A stretch of DNA of 34,156 bases from JASFBA01 sp036172265 (GCA_036172265.1 JASFBA010000014.1:1-34156), one strand, 5' to 3'; positions 16,801 to 26,708 are shown, numbered from the stretch's first letter. Program-made: numbers and translations. The notes: generated from the letters alone by a model not told the origin.

Positions 16801-17811
16801 ATGACCGAGATCGAGGAATGGCTTCGACGCCTGCCCAAGGTGGAACTCCACGTCCATCTGGAGGGTTCGATTCGCCCGCGGACGCTTGCAGAACTGGCGG
16901 AGAAGAACCGGGTGAACCTGCCCGGCGGCGTTGAAGCCGTCTACCGGTTCACCGACTTTCGGGGCTTCCTTGACGCCTATATGCGCTGTGCCGCCTGCCT
17001 ATGTGAGCAGGACGATTTCCGGCGGGTTACCTACGAATTCCTCTGCGACGAGGCGGCCCAGGGCATCCGCTACTGCGAGGTTTTTCTTTCCTCTATGCAG
17101 CACTTGCGGCGCGATTTCGACTTCCAATGTATTATGGAAGGCATCCGGGCCGGGTACGAGGCGGCTCGGACCGAATATGGCATCCATATGGGGGTCATCT
17201 TCGACCACGGCCGACAATTCGGGGTAGAGGCCGGCCGGCAGGTTTTGGAACAGGCCCTGGCCACCCGTTCCTACGGCGTCATCGGGCTGAGCATCGGCGG
17301 CGATGAGGAACAGGGGCCGCCGGAGGCCTTTGCCGAGATCTTTGCCCAGGCCCGGGCGGCCGGCCTGCACCTCACCGCCCACGCCGGCGAAGTGAGCGGC
17401 CCGGAGAGCATCTGGGGAACCATCCGCTCCTTGGGGGTACGACGTATCGGCCACGGCATCCGGGCGGTCGAAGACCCAGAACTGTTGGACTATTTGCGGA
17501 GGGAGTATATCTTCCTGGACATCTGCCCCACCAGCAACCTCCGCACCGGGGTGGTTTCTTCCCTCCGGGAACATCCGGTGCGCCGCCTCTTCGATGCCGG
17601 CATCCCGATCACCCTTTCCTCTGACGATCCGGCCCTTTTTCAGACCGATCTGCTTCAGGAATACCTGCTCCTGGTGGAGCACTTTGGCTTTACCCCGGAG
17701 GAAATTCGCCAGATCGCCCTGAACGGGGTGTGGGCCTCTTTCCTTCCGGCAGAAGAGAAGGCGGCCCTGGAGGAGGAAATCCGACTTTTTAGGATGGAGT
17801 GGAGCAAGTAA
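16801..17811 (+). CDS. add: adenosine deaminase family protein
   Basis: Zinc hydrolase that deaminates adenosine or a related purine nucleoside; 336 aa. Metal ligands are ELHVHLEGS (His17, His19), LTAHAGEV (His194, with catalytic Glu197) and LSSDDPALF (Asp275, Asp276). RIGHGIRA and DICPTSNLRTG are also present as in the family. ATG 16801 is preferred because GGAGGGGAA directly precedes it; the frame extends upstream but without a site. The related 6-aminodeoxyfutalosine deaminase of menaquinone synthesis has the same fold and cannot be excluded by motifs alone. It follows guaA and the propeller gene in the same direction, so purine interconversion is a reasonable shared theme. Confidence 0.92.
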   Translation: MTEIEEWLRRLPKVELHVHLEGSIRPRTLAELAEKNRVNLPGGVEAVYRFTDFRGFLDAYMRCAACLCEQDDFRRVTYEFLCDEAAQGIRYCEVFLSSMQHLRRDFDFQCIMEGIRAGYEAARTEYGIHMGVIFDHGRQFGVEAGRQVLEQALATRSYGVIGLSIGGDEEQGPPEAFAEIFAQARAAGLHLTAHAGEVSGPESIWGTIRSLGVRRIGHGIRAVEDPELLDYLRREYIFLDICPTSNLRTGVVSSLREHPVRRLFDAGIPITLSSDDPALFQTDLLQEYLLLVEHFGFTPEEIRQIALNGVWASFLPAEEKAALEEEIRLFRMEWSK

Positions 17812-17875
17812 GGTAGGTAGTTGCCCGCTTCGAGAAACTGTGGGCCAGCCGCAGGGAAAGCGTGGGGTTGCCGTA

Positions 17876-17904
17876 CTCACAGACGGCCGGATGCAGGCTA
17901 TAAT
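17876..17904 (+). promoter_or_regulatory. possible promoter for pbpC
   Basis: A perfect -10 TATAAT (17899-17904) with a weak -35 CTCACA at 17-nt spacing (17876-17881). The predicted start is near 17911, just before the palindromic repeat that would lie in the leader of pbpC. Confidence 0.45.
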
Positions 17905-17909
17905 AATAA

Positions 17910-17990
17910 GGATAAACGCCAGCACGTGGGGTAGTGGGATAGACGACGGTAGCGCCGTCGCCTACCCTGGAATGTAGGCTAAACGCCGGC
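17910..17990. repeat. REP-like palindrome flanked by 14-bp direct repeats (copy 1)
   Basis: The palindrome spans 17936-17968: arms GGGATAGACGAC and GTCGCCTACCC around the loop GGTAGCGCC. It is bracketed by GGATAAACGCCAGC (17910-17923) and GGCTAAACGCCGGC (17977-17990), which differ at two positions. A second palindrome with the same loop pattern lies at 26709-26741. Confidence 0.7.
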
Positions 17991-18002
17991 GCGAGGGAAA
18001 CG

Positions 18003-20492
18003 ATGCCTATTCGCCTACGCCGCTTTCTCATCGCCATGGGCCTTTTCCTGCTCCTAGTCCTGGGAGCGGCAATGGGGCTGTACTTCTGGCTGCTTACCGA
18101 CCTTCCGCCCCTCGAAACTTTGGGCCGGAACATGGCCATACCCAGCAACAAGGTCTATGACCGCTACGGCCGGCTGCTCTTCGAGATGCCGGCCGTCGGC
18201 GGCGGCAGCCATACCTTCATCCCGCTGGAGGAAATCCCCCTGGCGTTGCGCCAAGCCACCATCGCCGTGGAGGACGCCTCCTTCTACCAGAACCCCGGCG
18301 TGGACTTCTGGAGCATCCTCCGCGCCCTCTGGATCAACCTGACCCAGGGTGAGATTCGCTCCGGCGGCAGCACCATCACCCAGCAGGTGGTGCGAAATCT
18401 GGTGCTGAGCCCCGCCGAACGCTCCGAACAGACCCTGCGCCGCAAGTTGCGCGAGGCCATCCTGGCCTGGCAGATGACCCGGCGTTATTCCAAGGACGAA
18501 ATCCTCGAACTCTACCTCAACGAGATTTACTACGGCAATATGGCCTACGGGGCAGAAGCGGCGGCCCGGGCCTATTTCGGCAAAAGCGTGGCCGATTTGG
18601 ACCTGGCCGAATGTGCTCTCCTGGCCGGCCTGCCCCAGGCCCCGGCCCGTTATAACCCCCTGGAACACCTGGAGTCGGCAAAAGCCCGCCAGGCCGTTGT
18701 CCTCGACCTGATGGTCAAGCGCGGCTATATCAGCGCCGAGGAGGCTCGCCTGGCCAAGGAGGAACGCCTCCATTTTGCCGCTTCTCCCTTTCCCATCCAT
18801 GCTCCTCACTTTGTCATGTACGTGCGCAACTTCCTGGAAGAGACGCTGGGGCTGGAACGGCTGGAGCAGGGCGGGCTGAACATCTATACCACGCTGGACC
18901 TGGATATGAACGAGACGGCCCGCGACCTGGTGCGCTATCGTCTGGCCCGCCTGGCCGAGTGCAACGGACAGCGCGAACTCTGCCCGCCGGGCGGACACAA
19001 CGTGCGCAACGCCGCTCTGGTGGCCCTCGACCCCCATACCGGCGAAATCCTCGCCATGCTCGGCAGCCCCGATTACTTCTCGTCCCGCATTGACGGGGCC
19101 GTGAACGGTGCGACCTCCCTGCGCCAGCCCGGCTCGGCCATCAAGCCGATCACCTATGCCGCCGCCTTCGAGGGAGGAAAGATGACCCCGGCCACGGTGG
19201 TTTATGACCTGCGCACCGCCTACGTCACCGAACGGGGCATCCCCTATGTGCCCTTTAACTACGACTTGCGCTTCCGCGGCCCGGTGCGGCTGCGCGAAGC
19301 CCTGGCTTCGTCCTATAATCTGGTGGCGATCAAAGTCCTGGATTCCATTGGCATGGAGACCATGCTCAGCCTGGCCCGCCGGTTGGGCCTGAATACCCTG
19401 GACGACCCCGCATTGGGCTTGGCCGTGACCCTGGGCGATGGGGAAGTGCGCCTGCTGGACCTTTCCGCCGCCTACGCCGCCTTTGCCAACGGAGGCCGTC
19501 GGGTGTACCCCCAGGCCGTCCGGCGCGTCGAGGGCGCCGCCGGCCAGGTCCTCTGGTCGGCCCCGCCAGGCGTGGGCGAACAGGTGCTGGACGAACGGGT
19601 GGCCTACCTCATCACCGACATCCTGAGCGACGACCTGGCCCGCATTCCCACCTTCGGGGAGGGGAGCGTGCTCCAACTTCCGCGGCCGGCTGCCGTCAAG
19701 ACCGGCACGACCTACGACTTTCACGATAACTGGACCGTGGGCTACACCCCGGACCTGGTAGTGGGCGTGTGGGTCGGCAACGCCGATAACGAGCCGATGC
19801 ACCAGGTTACGGGGGTGAGCGGGGCCGCCCCAATCTGGCACGACTTTATGGAGACCGTCCTCCGCGGCCGGCCCGTCCAGGAGTTCCCCCGGCCGGCCGG
19901 CCTGGTCGAGGTTGAGATCTGCGCCCTCTCCGGCCTTCTCCCCAACCCCGATTGTCCCCATCGGGTAAAAGAACTCTTCCTGGCCGGAAGCGAGCCCCAG
20001 GAGACCTGTCCCATGCACCAGCGCATCGCCATAGACCGGGCCACAGGCCTGCGTGCCACCGCCGATACGCCCCCAGAGCGGGTCATCGAGCGCGTTTACA
20101 CCATCTTCCCACCGGAGGCCCAGGCCTGGGCTGCCGAACAGGGCATCCCCCAGCCCCCACCGGCCCCGGGGAACGGTCAACTCTTGGCTTGGTCGTTGGA
20201 CGAACCGCCCCTGGTAATGACCGGCCCGGACCAGGGGGCCACCTACCGACTGGACCGAAGCCTGCCCCGCGATTCCCAGCGCATCCGGGTCGGCGCCCGG
20301 CCGGGAAACAGGGCCGTCCTCGTGGAGGTGTCGCTTATGGCAGACGGCCGGCCGCTGGCCCGCTTCCAGAAGCCCCCTTACCAGGTCTATTGGCCGCTGG
20401 AACCCGGCCCCCACACCTTCTGGGCCGAGGGGGTGGACAAAAACGGGGTCCATGTCAGAAGTAAAGAGGTCCATATCCTTGTAACCGAGTAG
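18003..20492 (+). CDS. pbpC: bifunctional penicillin-binding protein, PbpC type
   Basis: Class A PBP of 829 aa that polymerises and crosslinks peptidoglycan outside the membrane. One N-terminal membrane anchor (about residues 8-30) precedes a GT51 glycosyltransferase with VEDASFYQNPGVD (catalytic Glu90), GGSTITQQ and RKLREAILAWQMTRRYSKDEILELYLNEIYYG-type motifs. The transpeptidase domain shows PGSAIKP (Ser378, Lys381), SSYN (Ser437 and Asn439 as SxN) and KTGTT (Lys566). About 90 C-terminal residues after a Pro-rich linker resemble the PBP1C C-terminal (BiPBP_C) domain, which is why I call it PbpC rather than PBP1A. GAGGGAAACG precedes the ATG. PbpC genes commonly neighbour bacterial alpha-2-macroglobulin genes, as here. 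Confidence 0.92.
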   Translation: MPIRLRRFLIAMGLFLLLVLGAAMGLYFWLLTDLPPLETLGRNMAIPSNKVYDRYGRLLFEMPAVGGGSHTFIPLEEIPLALRQATIAVEDASFYQNPGVDFWSILRALWINLTQGEIRSGGSTITQQVVRNLVLSPAERSEQTLRRKLREAILAWQMTRRYSKDEILELYLNEIYYGNMAYGAEAAARAYFGKSVADLDLAECALLAGLPQAPARYNPLEHLESAKARQAVVLDLMVKRGYISAEEARLAKEERLHFAASPFPIHAPHFVMYVRNFLEETLGLERLEQGGLNIYTTLDLDMNETARDLVRYRLARLAECNGQRELCPPGGHNVRNAALVALDPHTGEILAMLGSPDYFSSRIDGAVNGATSLRQPGSAIKPITYAAAFEGGKMTPATVVYDLRTAYVTERGIPYVPFNYDLRFRGPVRLREALASSYNLVAIKVLDSIGMETMLSLARRLGLNTLDDPALGLAVTLGDGEVRLLDLSAAYAAFANGGRRVYPQAVRRVEGAAGQVLWSAPPGVGEQVLDERVAYLITDILSDDLARIPTFGEGSVLQLPRPAAVKTGTTYDFHDNWTVGYTPDLVVGVWVGNADNEPMHQVTGVSGAAPIWHDFMETVLRGRPVQEFPRPAGLVEVEICALSGLLPNPDCPHRVKELFLAGSEPQETCPMHQRIAIDRATGLRATADTPPERVIERVYTIFPPEAQAWAAEQGIPQPPPAPGNGQLLAWSLDEPPLVMTGPDQGATYRLDRSLPRDSQRIRVGARPGNRAVLVEVSLMADGRPLARFQKPPYQVYWPLEPGPHTFWAEGVDKNGVHVRSKEVHILVTE

Positions 20493-20531
20493 GGTCGTTC
20501 TCGGTCGGCCCTCCGACAGGAGAGTGGTGCT

Positions 20532-20651
20532 ATGGAAGCGTTGAAAATTTTAGAAAAACCCGGACGATCACAGGTCTTGCTCATCCACCGCGCCGATCCC
20601 GACGAAAGGCGGCAGGTGGCACAGGGCTCTAGCGTCGAGGAGTGTGACTGA
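20532..20651 (+). CDS. possible 39-aa small protein coupled to the macroglobulin gene
   Basis: A short frame between pbpC and the macroglobulin gene. It has its own AGGAG (20518-20522) 9 nt before the ATG, starts MEALKILEKPGRSQ and ends SVEECD. Its TGA overlaps the macroglobulin ATG by one base (TGATG at 20649-20653), and the GAGGAG serving the macroglobulin gene lies inside it. The arrangement argues for real translation and coupling. I recognise no family; it has no signal peptide or membrane segment. It could instead act only as a translated leader controlling the next gene, or be a chance frame. Confidence 0.45.
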   Translation: MEALKILEKPGRSQVLLIHRADPDERRQVAQGSSVEECD

Positions 20652-23600
20652 TGCGTAGTCTGAGCAATCGAACCAACCGTATCTTGACCATCCTGGCCCT
20701 CCTGGGCATCCTATTGACCGCCTGTGGGCCGGCCCCTACCCCAACCCCCACACCCGAGCCACTCCCTCCGCCACGGCTCCTTATGCACACACCGGTCTTG
20801 GGCGAGGAACTGCCGCTCGACGTCCCCATCGAACTCACCTTCGACCAGCCGATGGATCGGGCCAGCGTGGAGGGCGCCCTCTCCATCACCCCCACGGTGG
20901 CCGGAAAATTCACCTGGCGCGACGAGCGTACCCTAGCCTTTGCCCCTGAAAGGCAATGGGAGCGTGGCCGGCGCTACCGGGTGACGGTTGCCGCCACGGC
21001 CCGCAACGCCGAAGGCACGCCGATGGAAGAGGCTATTTCCTTCGACTTCAGCACAGTGGGCTTTCTCACCGTCAGCGCCGTCCAGCCGACACCGGGCGTC
21101 ACCGAAGTTCCTCCCGATACGGCCGTCACCGTGGTCTTTAACCGGCCGGTGGTGCCGCTTACGGCGATCGGCGAGCAGGCCCAACTGCCCGACCCGGTCA
21201 CCTTTATGCCCCCAGTGGCGGGCAAGGGCGAGTGGCTGAACACCTCCATCTACATCTTCCGGCCAGAGGAAGCCTTCCTGCCCTCTACCGAATACACCGC
21301 CCGTGTGGCCGCCGGCCTGACCGATACCACCGGCGGCGTCCTGGAGAAGGACTATACCTGGAAGTTCACCACCATCCGGCCGGCAGTCCAGAACTATGAA
21401 CCTCCCAGCGACTTTTCCTACCTTCCCCCCTACGGCGTGATCACAGTAACTTTCAACCAGCCGATGGACCACGCCTCCGTGCAGGAGAACTTTTCCCTGA
21501 AGACGGCGGGGAAAGAGGAGATCGCTGGCACCTTCCGCTGGTACGACGGGGAAAAGCCCTCTTCCCCGGAGAAGATGGTCTTTGTACCGGACCGGCCTCT
21601 GCCCCGGGGCACACACTTCATCGCCACCGTGGGTGCCGGGTCCAAAGCCCGGGGAGGAGGAGCCGGCCTGGGCCGGGCCGTGGCCTGGCAGTTCTCCACC
21701 GTTCCGGAACCGGGCCTCCGCAAGTCCAGTCCCAAGGACGGCCAGCAGGATTGGCCCGTCTATAACCCCGTGGAACTCTCTTTCGCCAGCCCGATGGATA
21801 CAAAGGTCTTTACCAACTACCTGAGCATCAGCCCGACGGTGCCTCTGACGAACGTCTACATCTCCTGGTACGACTATGATACCCGTGCCCAACTCTACTT
21901 TTCCAGGGAGCCGGCCACGGCTTATGAGATCGTCCTGGACGCCGCCATGCCCGATAAATACGGGGGGACGCTGGGCCGCACCTACCGCATCCGCTTTACT
22001 ACCGGCAACCTGGACCCCTACGCCGTCTTCAACATCAGCGGCAACTTGGCCACGGTGAATGCCTACACCCATACCGTGGTCTATGTGAATTACCTCAATG
22101 TCTCCCGCCTGGACCTGGCGCTTTATACCCTGACCCCGGAGCAGTTTATGCAAATAAACGGCTTTGGCGATTGGGACTACTGGTATACCTACACCCCTTC
22201 CGAATCCAACCTGATCAAACGCTGGTCTGTGGAGGTCAGCCCGTCGCCCAACAAGTCGGCCCTGGCCCGCCTGGAACTGACCGACGTCGAGGGGAACGAC
22301 CTGCCCCCCGGACTTTACTACGTGGAACTTACGGCCCCCGAGGTGCGGCGGAACTGGCCGGACCGGGAACCGGAGCGTTTCATGCTCGTCCGTTCGCGCC
22401 TCCACCTTGTTTTGAAGCAATCGCGGGACGAGACCCTGGTCTGGGCCACGGACCTCTTCACCGGCCGGCCCGTCCCCAACCTTTCCCTCGGCCTGTATTC
22501 CACCTACGACCGGCCAACCCGCGAGGGTTTCACCGATGAAAACGGCCTCTACATGGTTACCGACCTGCCCAGGGCCAACCTGTGGGACCCCTTCTTTGTG
22601 ATGGCCGGCCGGCCCGGCGAGGAGGATTTTGCCCTGACCTTCAACGCCTGGTCCGACGGCATTAGTCCTTGGGATTTCAATGTCGAGTCGGAGTACTGGG
22701 CCACCGGCTACGTGGGCTACCTCTACACCGACCGGCCCATCTACCGCCCCGGCCAGACCGTCTACTTCAAGGGCATTGTCCGGGCCGACGATGACGCCCA
22801 CTACTCTGTGCCGAAGGATTTTCGGGTCCAGGTACGCGTTTCCGATCCCCAGGGGAAGGAACTCTTCAACAAGGAAACCCCCCTGAGCGACATGGGCACC
22901 TTCTACAACGAACTGAAACTGGATGACGAGGCCGCCCTGGGGACCTACTATCTGGAGATGCAGGCCTCCGCTTACAACTTTTACGCCAGCACCTCCTTTA
23001 TGGTGGCCGAGTACCGCAAGCCCGAGTTTCAGGTTCGGGTGACCACCGACCGCCCGGCCTATCTCTCCGGCGACACCATCAACGTAACTGCCGCGGCTAC
23101 TTACTACTTCGGCGGCCCGGTGGCCGATGCCCCCGTGCACTGGAGCGTGTTGAGCAACGACTACTACTTCTCTTACCGCTGCCCGGCCGGCCAGCCCTGC
23201 CCCTGGTACGACTTTAGCGATGCCGAGTGGGAATGGTACTACGAAGAGACCTACGGCGGCTATGGACAACTCATCGCCGAGGGCGACACTCGCACCGATA
23301 GCAGCGGCCGGGCAACCTTCCGTGTTCCGGCCAGCATCGCCGAAAAGGTCCAGAGCCAGAACTTTACCATCGAGGCCAGCGTAACCGACCTGAGCGGCCA
23401 GCAGGTAAGCAACCGCACCGCCGTCGTCGTCCACAAGGGCGAATTCTACGTCGGCCTGGCCCCGCGGGGCTATCTGACCGAGGTGGGTAAGGAGAAACAG
23501 ATTGACCTGATCGCTGTGGATTGGGAAAGCGCCCCGGTGGCCAGTGTTCCGCTTATGGTGATCTTCATGGAGCACCGCTGGTACAGCGTCCGCGAACGGG

Positions 23601-26600
23601 CTGCCGACGGCAACTATTACTGGAACTGGACGGTTGAGGACATCCCCGTCTTCACCACCACCGTTACCACCGGCAGCGATGGCAAGGCGGTGGCGACCTT
23701 TACTCCGTCCAAGGCCGGCTCCTACCGGGTGCGGGCCGTCGGGCGCGACTCCCACGAGAACGAGATCCGCGCCAGCACCTACTTCTGGGTCTGGGGCGGC
23801 GAAGAGTACGTCTCCTGGCGGCAGGAGAGCAACAACCGCATTACCCTGGTAGCCGATAAAAAGGAATACCAGGTCGGCGACGTAGCCGAAATCCTCGTCC
23901 CTTCCCCTTACAGCGGTACTGTCTACGCCCTGGTGACGATCGAGCGCGGCCACATTATGGAAAGCGAGGTGCGACAGTTCCGGGGCAACAGCGAGGTGGT
24001 GCGGGTGCCGATCGGGACGGAGGATGTCCCCAACATCTTTGTCTCGGTGCTCATCGTCCAGGGCTCGGAGCAGGCTCCGGACGGCATCGCCTCGTTCCGT
24101 ATGGGCCTGGTGAAACTCCCCGTCTCCGTGGCTGCCAAAGAACTTTCCATCCAGTTGACCCCAGATCGGGATATGACGAAGGGCGAGCACTATGGCCCCC
24201 GGCAGAAGGCTACCTACGACATCCTGGTCACCGATAGCCAGGGCAACCCGGTGGAGGCGGAACTCTCCCTACGCCTGGCCGATCTGGCCGTTCTAGCCCT
24301 AGCCGATGAGCCCGGTCCAACCATGCTGGAAACGTTCTGGCGCAGCCGGGGCGTTGGTGTCCGCACCAGCACGCCGCTTCTGATGGCACTGGAACTCTAC
24401 ACGAAGGAAATCCAACGGGGCGGCGGCAAGGGTGGCGGCGGCGGAGAAGAGGCCGGCCTGGTGCGCACCCGTTTCGCCGACACCGCCTTCTGGGCGCCGG
24501 CCGTCCGCACGGACAAAAACGGCCGGGCGCAGGTAAGTGTGGAACTCCCCGACAACCTGACCACCTGGCGCATGCAGGCCCGGGGCATCACCGCCGATAC
24601 CCTGGTCGGCCGCAGCGATGTGGATGTACTGAGCACCCTGGACCTCCTTCTGCGGCCGGTGCTGCCGCGCTTCTTCGTGGTGGGAGACCGGGCCGAGATC
24701 GCCACCATCGTCCACAATAACACGGCGAACCCGCTGGAGGTTGAGGTGGAACTGGCGGTGGAAGGGCTGACGCTGGAGGGCTCCTCCACCCAGACTGTGC
24801 AGGTGCCGGCTGGCGATAGCGTCCGGGTGAACTGGCCGGTTACGGTCCGGCCGGTGAACGAGGTCAAGGTGCGGATGACGGCCCGGGGCGGGGGCTTTTC
24901 CGATGCCCGGGAGGACGCTCTGCCGGTCTACCGCTTCTCCACACCGGAGGTGGTGGCCACGGCCGGCCGGCTCTCCGCACCCGGCCAGCGCCAGGAGACC
25001 GTCGCCCTGCCGCGCCTCTTCGATCCCACCCAGGGCGAACTCGTCGTCCAGGTGGACGGCTCGCTCACCGCTTCCACCCAGGACGCCCTGAAGTACCTGG
25101 AACATTACCCGTACGAGTGCACCGAGCAGACCGTCAGCCGCTTCCTGCCCAATGTGCTCACCTACCAGATTCTCAAGGAAATGGGCCTGGCCCGACCCGA
25201 ACTGGAGCAACGACTTTCTCAACTGGTCGGCATCGCCCTGCAGCGCCTTTACAACTACCAGCACTATGACGGCGGCTGGGGCTGGTGGCTCAAGGATAAG
25301 AGCAACCCTTACCTGACCGCCTACGTGCTCCAGGGGATGCTGGAGGCCTACCGGGCCGGCTTCCTGGTGGATCAGGGGGGAATGCGGCGGGGAGCCTCTT
25401 TCCTGCGCAGTAAGCTCCCCTCCGTGGGCGGCTTGGGGAACAGACGGTGGGAAGCCAACCGCCTGGCCTATATGCTCTACGTCCTGGCCGAGTACGATAC
25501 CACCTTTGGCCAAAAAGGCCAGGGCGAACTCGGCCGGGCCGTCGCTCTCTTCGAAAAGCGCCACCTCCTGGGCCGCTACGGCAAGGCCTACCTGGCGGTG
25601 GCGCTGGGCCTGCTGGAGGAAGAGCGCGAACGGGTGAACATTCTCCTGGGCGAACTGGTCGGCGAAGCCGTCCTCAGCGCTGCCGGAGCCCACTGGGAGG
25701 AGGAAGAACCCGACTACTGGAACATGAACACCGACATCCGCTCTACGGCCATCGTCGTGTGGGCGATGTCGCGCCTGGATCCGCAGAACGAACTCCTTCC
25801 CAACGCCGTTCGCTGGCTGATGGCCCAGCGCAAGGAAGGCCACTGGGAAAGCACCCAGGATACAGCCTGGTCGCTCCTGGGGCTGGTGGCGTATATGCGG
25901 GCCAGTGGCGAAATGGAGGGGGACTTTTCCTACACCGTCTCCCTGAACGGCCAGGTATTGGGAAGTGGCGACGTGAACAAGGAGAACTTGGCCGAAACGC
26001 GGACGCTCCGGGTGGAGATCGCCCAACTCCTGGTGGAGCAGGCCAACCGGCTGGTGATCGAGCGTCATGCACCGAAGGAGGGCCAGACCGGAAAGGGGCA
26101 ACTTTACTACGCCGCCTACCTGCGCTACTACCTGCCGGCCGATATGATCAAGGCCCTGAACCGGGGCATCATCGTGGCCCGCCAGTACAGCCCGGCGGAT
26201 CGGCCCGGCACCTTGATCACCCAGGCCAAAGTGGGCGACGTGATTCAGGTGAAACTGACCATCATCGTCCCCAATGACCTCTATTACGTCGTGGTAGAAG
26301 ATCCGCTTCCGGCCGGCTGCGAGGGGGTGGATATGAGCCTGAAGACGACCAGCGTGGTCGGCCAAGCCCCCGAACTGCGCAACCTGACCGCCGAGGAACA
26401 GGACCGCTGGTATCGCTGGTACGGCTGGGGCTGGTGGTGGTTTGCCCACACCGAGATGCGGGATGAGAAAGTGGTGCTCTTTGCCGACTACCTGCCCCGG
26501 GGCACCTACGAGTACACCTACCTCATGCGGGCCAGCGTCCCCGGCGAGTTCCTGGTCATCCCCAGCCTGGCCTACCAGATGTACTTCCCCGAGGTCTTTG

Positions 26601-26641
26601 GCCGGAGCGATGGAGGCAAGTTCATTGTGACCCAGGAGTAG
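20651..26641 (+). CDS. bacterial alpha-2-macroglobulin lipoprotein
   Basis: Very large (1996 aa) predicted periplasmic or surface protease trap. The signal ends with the lipobox LLTAC (lipidated Cys25), followed by a Thr-Pro linker. Repeated Ig-like domains with the motif VTFNQPMDHASV or similar occupy about residues 45-460, followed by macroglobulin (MG/A2M_N) domains. A Gly-rich segment near 1256-1265 precedes the conserved A2M signature FADTAFWAPAVRTDKNGRAQVSVELPDNLTTWR. The thioester motif CTEQ is intact (Cys1490, Gln1493), so covalent capture of an attacking protease is expected. The terpenoid-synthase-like alpha/alpha thioester domain follows, and Trp/Tyr-rich strands lie near the C-terminus. 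Family knowledge links these proteins with PbpC in defence and wall repair; pbpC lies directly upstream. Two hairpins follow the stop. Confidence 0.93.
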   Translation: MRSLSNRTNRILTILALLGILLTACGPAPTPTPTPEPLPPPRLLMHTPVLGEELPLDVPIELTFDQPMDRASVEGALSITPTVAGKFTWRDERTLAFAPERQWERGRRYRVTVAATARNAEGTPMEEAISFDFSTVGFLTVSAVQPTPGVTEVPPDTAVTVVFNRPVVPLTAIGEQAQLPDPVTFMPPVAGKGEWLNTSIYIFRPEEAFLPSTEYTARVAAGLTDTTGGVLEKDYTWKFTTIRPAVQNYEPPSDFSYLPPYGVITVTFNQPMDHASVQENFSLKTAGKEEIAGTFRWYDGEKPSSPEKMVFVPDRPLPRGTHFIATVGAGSKARGGGAGLGRAVAWQFSTVPEPGLRKSSPKDGQQDWPVYNPVELSFASPMDTKVFTNYLSISPTVPLTNVYISWYDYDTRAQLYFSREPATAYEIVLDAAMPDKYGGTLGRTYRIRFTTGNLDPYAVFNISGNLATVNAYTHTVVYVNYLNVSRLDLALYTLTPEQFMQINGFGDWDYWYTYTPSESNLIKRWSVEVSPSPNKSALARLELTDVEGNDLPPGLYYVELTAPEVRRNWPDREPERFMLVRSRLHLVLKQSRDETLVWATDLFTGRPVPNLSLGLYSTYDRPTREGFTDENGLYMVTDLPRANLWDPFFVMAGRPGEEDFALTFNAWSDGISPWDFNVESEYWATGYVGYLYTDRPIYRPGQTVYFKGIVRADDDAHYSVPKDFRVQVRVSDPQGKELFNKETPLSDMGTFYNELKLDDEAALGTYYLEMQASAYNFYASTSFMVAEYRKPEFQVRVTTDRPAYLSGDTINVTAAATYYFGGPVADAPVHWSVLSNDYYFSYRCPAGQPCPWYDFSDAEWEWYYEETYGGYGQLIAEGDTRTDSSGRATFRVPASIAEKVQSQNFTIEASVTDLSGQQVSNRTAVVVHKGEFYVGLAPRGYLTEVGKEKQIDLIAVDWESAPVASVPLMVIFMEHRWYSVRERAADGNYYWNWTVEDIPVFTTTVTTGSDGKAVATFTPSKAGSYRVRAVGRDSHENEIRASTYFWVWGGEEYVSWRQESNNRITLVADKKEYQVGDVAEILVPSPYSGTVYALVTIERGHIMESEVRQFRGNSEVVRVPIGTEDVPNIFVSVLIVQGSEQAPDGIASFRMGLVKLPVSVAAKELSIQLTPDRDMTKGEHYGPRQKATYDILVTDSQGNPVEAELSLRLADLAVLALADEPGPTMLETFWRSRGVGVRTSTPLLMALELYTKEIQRGGGKGGGGGEEAGLVRTRFADTAFWAPAVRTDKNGRAQVSVELPDNLTTWRMQARGITADTLVGRSDVDVLSTLDLLLRPVLPRFFVVGDRAEIATIVHNNTANPLEVEVELAVEGLTLEGSSTQTVQVPAGDSVRVNWPVTVRPVNEVKVRMTARGGGFSDAREDALPVYRFSTPEVVATAGRLSAPGQRQETVALPRLFDPTQGELVVQVDGSLTASTQDALKYLEHYPYECTEQTVSRFLPNVLTYQILKEMGLARPELEQRLSQLVGIALQRLYNYQHYDGGWGWWLKDKSNPYLTAYVLQGMLEAYRAGFLVDQGGMRRGASFLRSKLPSVGGLGNRRWEANRLAYMLYVLAEYDTTFGQKGQGELGRAVALFEKRHLLGRYGKAYLAVALGLLEEERERVNILLGELVGEAVLSAAGAHWEEEEPDYWNMNTDIRSTAIVVWAMSRLDPQNELLPNAVRWLMAQRKEGHWESTQDTAWSLLGLVAYMRASGEMEGDFSYTVSLNGQVLGSGDVNKENLAETRTLRVEIAQLLVEQANRLVIERHAPKEGQTGKGQLYYAAYLRYYLPADMIKALNRGIIVARQYSPADRPGTLITQAKVGDVIQVKLTIIVPNDLYYVVVEDPLPAGCEGVDMSLKTTSVVGQAPELRNLTAEEQDRWYRWYGWGWWWFAHTEMRDEKVVLFADYLPRGTYEYTYLMRASVPGEFLVIPSLAYQMYFPEVFGRSDGGKFIVTQE

Positions 26642-26674
26642 CCGGTTCTCTATGGGGCTTCACGGGTAAGTCAC

Positions 26675-26695
26675 GGAAAGTCTTCGAGACTTTCC
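26675..26695 (+). terminator. hairpin after the macroglobulin gene
   Basis: GGAAAGTCT and AGACTTTCC form a perfect 9-bp stem with a 3-nt loop 34 nt after the stop codon. No U-tract follows, so it may protect the transcript end or act as a weak terminator together with the next palindrome. Confidence 0.45.
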
Positions 26696-26708
26696 GCTGT
26701 TCCGGCTT

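Noticed and set aside
18054..20474. Antisense frame of 806 codons opposite pbpC
   Set aside because: The plus-strand PBP has every catalytic motif; the reverse product matches nothing recognisable.
20933..26449. Antisense frames of 1085 and 716 codons opposite the macroglobulin gene
   Set aside because: The plus-strand gene has an intact signal, thioester and domain order; the antisense products are rich in Gly, His and Val of shadow type and have no ribosome sites.
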